From Asterionellopsis glacialis (lineage: Eukaryota > Bacillariophyta > Plagiogrammaphyceae > Rhaphoneidales > Asterionellopsidaceae), in NCBI GenBank assembly GCA_014885115.2, contig WKLE02003967.1, positions 9,806 to 26,327 of the forward strand: a stretch of 16,522 nucleotides of DNA, given 5' to 3'. The translations under genes and the position numbers were made by a program. Positions 9,201-16,522 of the stretch are shown here, piece by piece (the stretch's first letter is position 1; every line of letters starts with the position of its first letter). Under the pieces are notes generated by a model. The model was not told the DNA's origin, searched no databases, and saw nothing but the letters and a program-made list of their open reading frames with translations.

Positions 9201-12200
9201 ATGGGGGCACCGGTCGATCCCCGCCAAGGTGTGGCTCCTCCTCCTATTGACCCTCGTCAACAGCAGGTCGCACCCGCACCTGTACCACCTCCACCAATGG
9301 ACCCACGCCAGCGTGCTGCTGCAAGACCAATTCTCTTTGGTGGGGAGGATGCCATGGAAGAGGATGAGGCGATGCCAGCCGCACTCTTGCCCGCAGCTCC
9401 GTCGAACACAAGCCAGGAGTTGCTCTCTCGGATAGTCCAACCGTCACCGTATCCTCACCATACTGTCACAGGTCCTGCGTCATCTCGTTTCCGAAATGCC
9501 CTTAGCCGTGTCACCACCCACCCATCCACTGATGTTGAAGCCTGGCAGGCCTTGATCACCGAGGCAAGCACCTGTTATCGCAATATCTTGTCATCTCTTC
9601 ACTCTGTCGACGCTGATACCCACGCGAAGTTAGACTGGATCGAAAGTTGTTACGGAACCTTGCTCAAATATTTCCCCTATGCATCAGCTCATTACGTGAC
9701 TGTAGTTGAAATGATGCTTGCACAAAGTGCTCGAGTAGGTGAAGAAGAGGGACCCTTGGTGGATTATGGGATGGATACCTCTCAACGTGCCATTCGTTGC
9801 GAAGCTATAGCCGAAAACATATTTCGAAAAGTATTGGGCATCCAAATGGACGGAAATCCGGTTCAAGAAACTAGAGTAGGGGGAATGTGTACATCAAGCG
9901 TCGAGCTGTGGTTGTTGTATGTGCGGAAGCGTATTCGTGATGGCACCCGATATGCAGCAGAGACGCTATCCGATGAAGAAAAGCGCGCCGACCTTATCCG
10001 AGAGTGGACAACCAATGCGTACGAGCTTGCTATTTCTCACGCATCCTTTGTTCTCAATAACCACCTGATTTGGAAGCAATACTTAGCTTACGTAAAATCA
10101 TGGACGTCCGTTGGCTCAACTACAGACCACGCTCTTTCGCAGAAGCAGATGGTTCAGTTGCGATCTATCTATCAAAGGCTTGTCACGCATCCGATGACGG
10201 GGTTAGATCAATTATGGCAGGAATACGAAAGCTTTGAACGAGGGCAGAGTGAAGCTTTAGCGGAGGCTCTTATTGCCGAATTTTCCCCAAAGTATCAACA
10301 TGCTCGAAGTGTTTATCTCGAGCGAGCTCGCATCTACAACGTTGCAGAGCTACAAATGGGACGACTAGCGACGCCACCCGTTGACATTGCTGACGAAGAT
10401 TATGCCTCGAAAATCGCGGAAGAAAATCGATTTCTTGCCCTTTGGATAAAGCGAACCTCGTACGAAAGGACAAACCCAGAACGACTGACACCCACAGACT
10501 TGGTTCAAAGGATACGACAGGCGTATAAAGAAATGGCTTGCGTCCTGACGGGGCACCCTGAAGTCTGGCACATGTGGAGTACATGGGAACTTCTCCGCTC
10601 AGGTGCAAAGGATTCTGATCGGGTGGAATACTCATCTGCTGTCCTTCTGCTAGCACAAACGCACATCCCGGACTCAACGCTTCTTGCTTATGCTCAAGCT
10701 CAAATTATAGAACTGCACACCGATACGCCCTCCGATTGTATGAAGGTGATGAAAAGTTTCGTAGAGCGCAATCCTAATACTCTTGGGTTTGTTCTCCACC
10801 AGCAAATGGTTCGGCGTCACAAGGGAATGGATGCTGCACGTGCTGTATTCGCAAAAGCACGAAGAGTACTACTCGAAAAGTCAGAAATGATTGATAACAA
10901 AGCCGACAGTGAAGGAAATAAAGAAGCTCAGGACAACTCTGGTGCTACGAAAGAAGGCGGGAAAGGTGAAAATGCCGGGACTTCCTCTGAAGTAGTAGAT
11001 GATTTAGAATCCAGGGGTAAAAGAAAAATGGTCACAAATCGACTTGATCCAACTGTGGGGACGACGTCTTCCATTCCCGGCGCAGGGGAAGCTATGCCTG
11101 ATCCGGCAACAACAGACGACGTAGCTACAGCTGGAAATGACCCAACTACTTTAAAGGGGACTCCAGGTCCAATAACCTGGCATTTGTATGCCTCTCATGC
11201 CGCTATGGAGCATCGACTGAATAAATCTCCAACGATCGCCGCTCGCGTCTATGAACTAGGACTCCGGAAGCACGTATCTTTTCTTACGAAGCCTGCGTAT
11301 GTGTTACGATACGCACAATTGTTATTGGAGTTGCACGACATTGACAATTTGCGAGCTCTCTTGACTCGTGCTGTCGCAGCCTGCGAGGGACAAGAAGGCA
11401 AGTCAGATGAAGTCGCAGCGCTTTGGGACATGACGCTGCGATTCGAATCTATGATCAGCGGCGGATCCTCCGAGAGCGTCTCTGCATTACATAACATCGA
11501 AAGACGTAGGCGCGCAGCTCTGATGGGTGCTGAAGTAGAGGACGTGTCGACGGGAGGTCTAGTGGGCGTCAGCGACCCCGTGGTTGGGATCGGCTCACAC
11601 AAATCTACTATAGCGGAGCAATTAGTTCGATCAGAAGGATACGATATTAGTTCCAATATTGTCAATGGGATGAGTCGCTCTGTGGATGTCCTGGAAATCA
11701 TGGGTCTCTGGGGAAATAATGACGGCTCTAGTAGTCGGTCGCGAACGTCAAGTAGCAGTAAGACTGAGTGGGAAGACGACATGGCCGGAGGAAAGAGCGA
11801 CTCTTGCTACCAACGAAGACTGCACTTCCAGCAGCTCACAGCATCTGGATTGTCGGCCGAATCTGCCATGTTGGGAGATGGTGGTGCACCAGGTGCGGGA
11901 GGGCCCAAATTTTTATCCGCAAAGGATCGTCTCCAGCAAGTTGGCGGAGGAGGACCATCAGGTCAAAATAGTGCTTCACAACTGATCCTACAACAAAGTC
12001 CAGAATGGCTTCATCCTCTCTTACTTTTACTGCCGAAGCCACTTTATCGGAGTGCGTTTATGAACAAACCACCACCGCATATGACAGAAATGGCACTAAC
12101 AGGATTGCGTGTTTCCGTGTTACCATCCGAAAGACCAACCGACGACGCTAGAATAAATGGATCACGGAAGCGGAAATCAGACGGAGGCGATTCTTCTGAC

Positions 12201-12323
12201 GAAGAAGATGGAGGAATTAAAGCTGGCGGAGGATATGGCAGTCAATTTCGGGCGAGGCAAAGGGCAAGGCAAATGGGGGTTCAACAAAATGGTTCCCTCG
12301 GAGAAGGAGTTGTTGGTCCATAA
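9201..12323 (+). CDS. CSTF3: Cleavage stimulation factor subunit 3 (CstF-77 / Rna14) homologue
   Basis: This is a single open frame of 1,040 aa without introns. CstF-77/Rna14 is the HAT-repeat scaffold of the nuclear complex that selects the poly(A) site and binds CstF-64 and CstF-50. The N-terminus (1-40) is Pro-rich with three (V/I/M)DPRQ repeats. HAT-type helices begin near residue 95 (TDVEAWQALI) and continue with ELWLLYVRKRI, IWKQYLAYVKSW, LDQLWQEYESFERG, LALWIKRTSYER and HPEVWHMWSTWEL. This order and spacing match the Suf/HAT-N and HAT-C regions. A charged low-complexity insert at about 566-655 interrupts the HAT-C half, which resumes with ITWHLYASHAAMEHRL. The C-terminus holds PPPHMTEMALTGLRV and a basic/acidic tail (SRKRKSDGGDSSDEEDGG). 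The family is usually about 650-750 aa, so this is a long version. A second candidate is another HAT protein such as Prp6 or Crn, but the QLWQEYESFERG block favours CstF-77. Confidence 0.85.
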   Translation: MGAPVDPRQGVAPPPIDPRQQQVAPAPVPPPPMDPRQRAAARPILFGGEDAMEEDEAMPAALLPAAPSNTSQELLSRIVQPSPYPHHTVTGPASSRFRNALSRVTTHPSTDVEAWQALITEASTCYRNILSSLHSVDADTHAKLDWIESCYGTLLKYFPYASAHYVTVVEMMLAQSARVGEEEGPLVDYGMDTSQRAIRCEAIAENIFRKVLGIQMDGNPVQETRVGGMCTSSVELWLLYVRKRIRDGTRYAAETLSDEEKRADLIREWTTNAYELAISHASFVLNNHLIWKQYLAYVKSWTSVGSTTDHALSQKQMVQLRSIYQRLVTHPMTGLDQLWQEYESFERGQSEALAEALIAEFSPKYQHARSVYLERARIYNVAELQMGRLATPPVDIADEDYASKIAEENRFLALWIKRTSYERTNPERLTPTDLVQRIRQAYKEMACVLTGHPEVWHMWSTWELLRSGAKDSDRVEYSSAVLLLAQTHIPDSTLLAYAQAQIIELHTDTPSDCMKVMKSFVERNPNTLGFVLHQQMVRRHKGMDAARAVFAKARRVLLEKSEMIDNKADSEGNKEAQDNSGATKEGGKGENAGTSSEVVDDLESRGKRKMVTNRLDPTVGTTSSIPGAGEAMPDPATTDDVATAGNDPTTLKGTPGPITWHLYASHAAMEHRLNKSPTIAARVYELGLRKHVSFLTKPAYVLRYAQLLLELHDIDNLRALLTRAVAACEGQEGKSDEVAALWDMTLRFESMISGGSSESVSALHNIERRRRAALMGAEVEDVSTGGLVGVSDPVVGIGSHKSTIAEQLVRSEGYDISSNIVNGMSRSVDVLEIMGLWGNNDGSSSRSRTSSSSKTEWEDDMAGGKSDSCYQRRLHFQQLTASGLSAESAMLGDGGAPGAGGPKFLSAKDRLQQVGGGGPSGQNSASQLILQQSPEWLHPLLLLLPKPLYRSAFMNKPPPHMTEMALTGLRVSVLPSERPTDDARINGSRKRKSDGGDSSDEEDGGIKAGGGYGSQFRARQRARQMGVQQNGSLGEGVVGP

Positions 12324-12810
12324 TAATTTTGCTGCCTTGCTGGTCTCATTAAAGTTAAGCATTAAATTCCAAGTCGTCTTTCGGGTAAATAATAGCACGA
12401 ATTTGAAATGATTGAAAATGTTGTATTTAATTTTTTTAATTCGGGTTAAACCCAAATTCATCCTACTAGAATTTCACTGGAGCACCAACCATTGAAACTT
12501 GGGCAATCCCAAAGATTCTTTGGTGCGATTGCATCGATACCTGAAATTTCAATAACGAAAGTGATGAAGTTTTAGCTGAGTTGCCTTTCCAGCTGCGAAA
12601 ATTTTTACTCTATCTTAATTTAGACAGTTCTTAAAAGCCACATGATTTGGATCTCCTAATCAAGCTTAGAGAAACAATCCTTAATCGGAGTAGATCTTTG
12701 ATTGTAAGTGCATTCCACCTGCCGAGTAATATTTATCTATGAGAGCACGAGATTAATGCCGATGCTTGAATGATAGTGGTTTCCAAGATGTTCAATAGAT
12801 AACAAACAAA
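12324..12810. other. Convergent 3' intergenic region
   Basis: This is 487 nt between the stop codons of two convergent genes, AT-rich, with no recognised coding. A near-perfect inverted repeat (about 12438-12458, AATTCGGGTT / AACCCAAATT) follows a T-run. It may simply be shared 3' UTR and poly(A)-site sequence. Confidence 0.6.
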
Positions 12811-14316
12811 TCAGTTTCGTCCGTCATAAGGAGCTTCTTGTTGATTCTGATGCAAGTCATCAGAGGTATAGTCCGACCGTTGCAACCCGCAATCTTCATT
12901 GAAGGGAGCAAAATTATTTTCATCAGCCTGGTTTTCCGGCAAAGAATGATCGGCGCCAAATCCTTGTTCGCGAGAATCATGAAGTTGGTTCGATCCTGAG
13001 TGAGGGTGCTCTTGATAGGAGTGATCCGTCGCCATTGAGTTATTGGAGTAATACGCATTTCCTCCTTGCATCGGATGCCAACTACCCCCCTCCATCGTCG
13101 CACCTCCCGAATGAGTATGGTATTGTGGCTGGTGTGAATAGTGGTAATGACTGTAAGCGTTTGGGTTTGAATGCGGTGCAGTCTGGCGGGAAATGTCGAC
13201 ATGGTTTGAAGCATGATCATGATAGTAGGATGGGTGCATCCCTCCTTCAGCTGTGTACTGATGATGAGTGTTTGTAGCATTGTACCCGTTCATTGCCTGC
13301 GGCGGAGATTGATTAGTGTTTTGATACACATGTTGGGATGGGTTTTGGTCTCTGGTAGTGCCAGAGTACCAGTTCGCGGTAGGTGGTGCATCTTCAGTTT
13401 GAGAGGAGGACCACCCGCCATGATGATGATAGCTTCCTATATGTCCTTGCTGCGAAGGCGTGAAAGATGACTCATTTCCTTGGTTACCATGACTACCTGA
13501 CGTGTCCCATGTCTGGTACTTGTAAGCATTCTTCTGGTACATGACATGGTCGGTAGAAGCATCGTGCTCTTCTTGTTGCTCTCTGGAATGCCTTTCTTCC
13601 TCGGCCTTTTTGTTGGCCTTCCAGGCAGTAGTAGCGGCCTTATATTCCAGGCGAAGTTCATATTCCTCGTCAACAAAAGGCTTACGCTCTTCTTCCGATG
13701 CATTTTTCCAGTTTGTTGCTAGGATTCTTGATATCTCAGTACTCATCGCTTCAGGATGCAATTGCTTTACCTCTTGCCTCTTTGCATGAGAGTAGGCAAG
13801 GAAGGCCGACATTGGCCGCCTCGGAGCATCTGGGTCCTTCATCTTTCTTTTTACTGGAACCTTCCATGGCCCCGTATAACTTTCTTTTTCGACAATGTAC
13901 CGAGCTTTATCTCTGCGTGCCAACTCCTCCCATTTCTCTCTTTCTTCAGCACTCAAGTTTTTCCACGCTTCTGACACCATTTTGGCAACAGCTGTAGTCT
14001 GCACCGTCAATTTTAGTTTGTTTTCAATGGGGTCGATAACGTAAATGTTTCGAGAGTGCAAAAAAGTTTATGAGACTGGCTTCCGCTGTATTATCAATCA
14101 ATGAAGAAGGACTAAGGAAAACTCAAGAGCGAAGGTCAAACTTACTTTCATGGCTGTAGATTGAGAATCATTATTGGTCTGTTTTCGAATTTCTTTGTGC
14201 TTGTGGGTAGAAAAGAACATGTACGACGATTTAAATCTCTTCGGTGCTTGTGGGGCCTTTTTGAACTTGCTTTTCGGCTTTTTCCCACTGCTGTTTCTGG
14301 ATGGGACCTCGGACAT
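12811..14316 (-). CDS. Two-HMG-box protein with His/Gln/Asn/Tyr-rich tail (2 exons)
   Basis: Model: complement(join(12811..13998, 14146..14316)), about 452 aa. ATG at 14316-14314 is chosen; the longer frame starts only with TTG. HMG boxes bend DNA and act in chromatin or transcription. Box 1 (about 22-95) begins APKRFKSSYMFFSTHKHKEI, is split by the intron after Lys57, and resumes with TTAVAKMVSEAWKNLSAEER. Box 2 (about 112-183) begins DPDAPRRPMSAFLAYSHAKR and contains ISRILATNWKNASEEERKPF. A basic N-terminus (GKKPKSKFKK) may serve as a nuclear signal. From about 205 to the end the protein is low-complexity and rich in His, Gln, Asn, Tyr, Ser and Gly, with no charged coiled coil. This resembles a disordered, prion-like tail. 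Twin-HMG architecture recalls stramenopile HMGB-like or TOX/NHP6-like factors. A specific orthologue is not assigned. Confidence 0.85.
13999..14145 (-). other. Intron of the HMG-box gene
   Basis: On the minus strand the donor is AAA|GTAAGT and the acceptor is GTGCAG|ACT. It is 147 nt, phase 0. Joining gives SQSTAMK-TTAVAKMVSEAW, which restores a continuous first HMG box. Confidence 0.85.
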
Positions 14317-14396
14317 GTTCAACTTCCGACTTTAAACGAACCAAAGAATAAGAAAACACGAGCTTAAACTGGACAAGTAATTGTAGGTGCAACAAG

Positions 14397-14618
14397 ATGC
14401 GCGACCTCTGCAGCAGCAGCAGCAGCGTCGTTAGTGATAATCGATGTTACAAGAATGTACCTTTACCATACGAAATAAGCAAAGGAGGCACTTTCAGCCG
14501 CTGTAAAACACCTTTACCAAACAAAATGAGCTACGGAGGAACTTTCGACCGCTGTAAAACAGAAATCTACTTCAGAACATTTTTATACAGCGCGTGGAAT
14601 GAAATTCTGTATAATTAG
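14397..14618 (+). CDS. Small candidate ORF with a 17-residue tandem repeat (uncertain)
   Basis: This is a 73-codon frame starting ATG, 80 nt upstream of and divergent from the HMG-box gene. It opens with a Ser run encoded by a CAG/AGC repeat (CSSSSS). It then has two 17-residue units, PLPYEISKGGTFSRCKT and PLPNKMSYGGTFDRCKT, which are exactly in frame. The tail (EIYFRTFLYSAWNEILYN) has no recognised domain. I know no family for it. It could be a short tandem duplication in non-coding DNA that happens to be open, or a relic of a longer repeat protein. Transcript data would decide. Confidence 0.3.
   Translation: MRDLCSSSSSVVSDNRCYKNVPLPYEISKGGTFSRCKTPLPNKMSYGGTFDRCKTEIYFRTFLYSAWNEILYN
14459..14561 (+). 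repeat. Two tandem copies of a 51-nt unit
   Basis: Unit 1 starts ACCTTTACCATACGAAATAA at 14459; unit 2 starts ACCTTTACCAAACAAAATGA at 14510. Both end in CGCTGTAAAACA. The period of 51 nt is a multiple of three, and the copies share about 80 percent of positions by eye. It lies within the small ORF at 14397. Confidence 0.8.
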
Positions 14619-14950
14619 TGATTGGATCAGGCATTATTTTACTTTGTATTATTTTTCTTCAGTCTCGATGACCACTCAGTGCTACTACTTCTAGAGGTCC
14701 TAAAATAACCTCTCAGGACCTACTTTTTTTTACTAGCGATACGCGAAGCAACTCTGATAATAATGATCTTGGAAACAAATCGATGTAGGTGAGCTCTAAC
14801 GAGCTAGATTAACATTTATTAACATTTATTTCACAAAAAATAATAGTAACATTCTTTGCGAATAATTTATATATAGTATGTTTCCTAGCATAAAGTAGTA
14901 TGCTGTTTTCAATTTTGCTTCAGAAATAATTTTCCTACTTAGCAGGTACG

Positions 14951-15732
14951 TACCAGGTACTGTGCTTCAGCCCTTACCCTAGCCTTATTCACCATTTAAA
15001 GAGGCCACGGAAAACTTCCGAAAACCGAACGCTCTTCTCAACTCTCCATAAACACAGTTTTACGAATCTACGATTAAATACGACATACCTTAAAATAAAT
15101 AAAATACTTATTATTCCTCCGGAAACAAACAAAATCTCTAATTTACTTTACCTGTACAACCTCGTACTGTACATAAAATTTACTGATACCCTTATCATAC
15201 CTACGTACCTGGTACCTTCGAGTCCTACAGGTAAGGTACCTATAATAACATCAAACCAATACAATGATGTCGGAAGAATTCAAATTGCTCTCAATATTAT
15301 TATGGATATCAACTACCTTCATGGAAAATTAAATAATACTGTATTAGTCTAAAAAATAACGATGCAACGCACGTGCGTGGCAGATTGTGTAGGTGCTCGG
15401 TTAGTCCAAGTACCAGGTAGGTCCCAACTGCATTGGGGTACCAATAATTCATCGTGGTACCTGGTAATATAACGTTATAATAGATGTGCGTGCAAAATGA
15501 ATGATAGCATTGGGTGTTATTCACTGAGATTATTCTCTACCAGGTACATTTTCCGACGTTTTAAACTGCACTGCAGTAGCTAGAGCGCATGGCTTTATCT
15601 ATGGAATGTGCCTGTTACCTGATATTGTATTGCATTTCTAACTTACACTGCAGTGTAATGGAAGTGATATTGTACTTGTACAGGTACTGCCTTCCTAATC
15701 AAACTTTCAGAACCAGGGGCTGTACCAGGTAC
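14951..15732. repeat. Dispersed TACCAGGTAC 10-mer family
   Basis: Exact copies are at 14951-14960 (+), 15205-15214 (-), 15457-15466 (-), 15538-15547 (+) and 15723-15732 (+). A 9/10 match is at 15411-15420, and a one-base-deleted form (TACAGGTAC) is near 15679. Both orientations occur, and the copies are irregularly spaced, so this is not a tandem satellite. Confidence 0.8.
15643..15658. repeat. 16-bp perfect palindrome
   Basis: TTACACTGCAGTGTAA reads identically on both strands. It could be a protein-binding site or a cruciform/hairpin seed. No gene start lies close by. Confidence 0.85.
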
Positions 15733-15867
15733 AGTACGTGTATGTTCGAAAGGGGCTTATGCTGGTTCGCAGTGTGCTGTCGGAGAAAAAAAATTCCCCG
15801 CGCAGCGCCGATGCTGCCCAAAAAAGGGAAGGATCGCTGATAACTGAGGCCCGTTCCCAAGCTCCAA

Positions 15868-15999
15868 ATTCGGCGTATAAAATCAGCGTCAAAAATCAAA
15901 ACCGGAAGATGGACAGACATTTTGACGCTGATTGAAAAAAAAATACCCTGAATAACCTAAGCTGTTTTTGCTCGAGGTTAATCAGCGTATTCGGCGTAT
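15868..15999. repeat. Inverted/direct repeat cluster (AATCAGCGTCAAAA and ATTCGGCGTAT)
   Basis: AATCAGCGTCAAAA (15881-15894) is inverted exactly as TTTTGACGCTGATT (15920-15933) with a 25-nt spacer. AATCAGCGT recurs at 15980-15988. ATTCGGCGTAT occurs at 15868-15878 and 15989-15999. The arrangement, close upstream of the ORFs at 16065, is compatible with the end of a small transposon (terminal inverted repeats or subterminal repeats), but no second end can be seen inside the window. Confidence 0.7.
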
Positions 16000-16030
16000 T
16001 TTTTTTCGTAACGTTGACTCGTTGAAATAA

Positions 16031-16048
16031 GTACTCTACGTAGAGTAC
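16031..16048. repeat. 18-bp perfect palindrome upstream of a candidate start codon
   Basis: GTACTCTACGTAGAGTAC is a perfect palindrome ending 16 nt before the ATG at 16065. It may be a binding site for a dimeric regulator or part of a repeat end. Confidence 0.85.
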
Positions 16049-16064
16049 GTATAATTTCACAACC

Positions 16065-16187
16065 ATGGAAAACGAAAGCAGTTGCGACGACGAAGAGCAC
16101 CTGTTGCTCATGCTCTTGCTGCAGGATATGTTGGAGGAGTTGGAGAAGATGGAAGAGTCTTCGGAAGTTCCGCATGTCACAAGATGA
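16065..16187 (+). CDS. Short acidic Leu-rich ORF, possible N-terminal fragment (uncertain)
   Basis: This is a 40-aa frame with a good start context (AACCATGG), ending TGA at 16185-16187. It is rich in Glu and Leu (CDDEEHLLLMLLLQDMLEEL). Such acidic poly-Leu starts remind me of the N-termini of PIF/Harbinger-type nuclease genes, but the fragment is too short to assign. It overlaps the next open frame by 14 nt in a different frame, so it may be the 5' part of one gene broken by an indel, or an exon. Confidence 0.3.
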   Translation: MENESSCDDEEHLLLMLLLQDMLEELEKMEESSEVPHVTR

Positions 16188-16522
16188 TCCTACTAAACCT
16201 AAAATGGAAAAGGAAGTGGCAGACATTACTAAACGACAAAAGGATTTCAAAGCAGCAGAGAAAAGAGTAGGTGAAAGAACAATGGATTTGAAAAACTTTC
16301 ATAGGCCATCATCATCACCATATATCCTAGCAGAAAATAATAAAGAAGTTGTGGCAGAATGTAAAGAAAGACAAAAGGCAGATAAAAAAGAGGAGGAAAA
16401 AGATACGTTTGTAAAATATCTTGATGGCGATGATCTTTTTAAATGTGTAGGAGATTTGTATTTTGCATATAAGTTTTCAGATTGGAAGAAGTTAAGCAGG
16501 GATGAGAAAAGGGAAGCTGAGA
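16174..16522 (+). CDS. Partial Lys/Glu-rich ORF running off the right edge
   Basis: From ATG 16174 the frame is open to the end of the window (116 codons, no stop). The product begins MSQDDPTKPKMEKEVADITK and is strongly charged, with likely helical/coiled-coil stretches (KERQKADKKEEEKD), then a less charged segment LDGDDLFKCVGDLYFAYKF. Base composition is AT-rich and CpG-poor compared with the CstF-77-like gene. I recognise no domain. It may be a host gene, an exon, or part of a mobile element whose ends are the repeats upstream. The 3' part is outside the window. Confidence 0.4.
   Translation, partial: MSQDDPTKPKMEKEVADITKRQKDFKAAEKRVGERTMDLKNFHRPSSSPYILAENNKEVVAECKERQKADKKEEEKDTFVKYLDGDDLFKCVGDLYFAYKFSDWKKLSRDEKREAE

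Larger units (their letters stand above)
14619..16064. other. Large AT-rich non-coding interval
   Basis: No coding sequence is recognised. The reading frames of 60-90 codons here lack domains, good starts or composition like the neighbouring genes. The interval contains a dispersed 10-mer family, two long perfect palindromes and an inverted-repeat cluster (separate entries). It also has an inverted repeat AGGTCCT (14695-14701) / AGGACCT (14715-14721). No tRNA or rRNA was recognised. Confidence 0.55.

Noticed and set aside
11249..11782. 177-codon minus-strand frame
   Set aside because: It is antisense to the CstF-77-like gene and is explained by codon bias of the coding strand.
12438..12458. 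Inverted repeat after a T-run as a bacterial-type terminator
   Set aside because: The surrounding genes are eukaryotic with introns; the hairpin is imperfect and the T-run precedes it. It was kept only as a note in the intergenic entry.
15589..15935. Several 60-83 codon frames on both strands
   Set aside because: They have no domain and no composition resembling the neighbouring genes, and they overlap the dispersed 10-mer and inverted-repeat cluster.
1..16522. CRISPR arrays, tRNA or rRNA genes, bacterial operons
   Set aside because: No regularly spaced repeats with unique spacers, no cloverleaf or rRNA sequence recognised by eye, and the gene structure is eukaryotic.

Overview
The window looks like nuclear DNA of a photosynthetic stramenopile, most likely a diatom. 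The evidence is eukaryotic gene structure (short GT-AG introns of 109-147 nt), a eukaryotic mRNA 3'-end processing factor, HMG-box chromatin protein genes, and a first gene whose N-terminus has the bipartite shape of a heterokont plastid presequence (signal peptide, then Phe at the predicted cleavage point). The species cannot be fixed from sequence alone.

Layout. (1) 244-3827, + strand: a five-exon gene of about 1,023 codons that fuses a FIST sensory module (FIST_N + FIST_C) to an indole-3-glycerol-phosphate-synthase-like (TrpC) barrel. Most of the catalytic residues of that barrel appear to be substituted. (2) About 3985-8486: a decayed mobile-element block. It holds the C-terminal part of a piggyBac-like transposase on the minus strand and a long, frameshifted and stop-ridden transposase-like gene on the plus strand. 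The block is almost devoid of CpG, unlike its flanks. (3) 8487-9200: non-coding, with a polypyrimidine tract and four copies of a GC-rich hairpin motif, followed by the upstream region of the next gene. (4) 9201-12323, + strand: an intronless CstF-77/Rna14 homologue. (5) 12811-14316, - strand, convergent with it: a two-HMG-box protein with one intron and a long His/Gln/Asn/Tyr/Ser-rich tail. (6) 14317-16064: mostly non-coding. It has a small candidate ORF with a 17-codon tandem repeat, a dispersed 10-mer family, palindromes and inverted repeats. (7) 16065-16522: two short overlapping ORFs, the second running off the right edge.

The genes do not form an operon or an evident pathway. The host genes are a plastid sensor/enzyme-like fusion, an RNA 3'-processing factor and a chromatin protein, separated by a degenerate transposon block. 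The most unusual items are the FIST-TrpC-like fusion with its altered active site, the sharp CpG depletion over the transposon block, and the repeat families in the non-coding DNA. Domain calls are by eye from remembered family motifs, with no database search.
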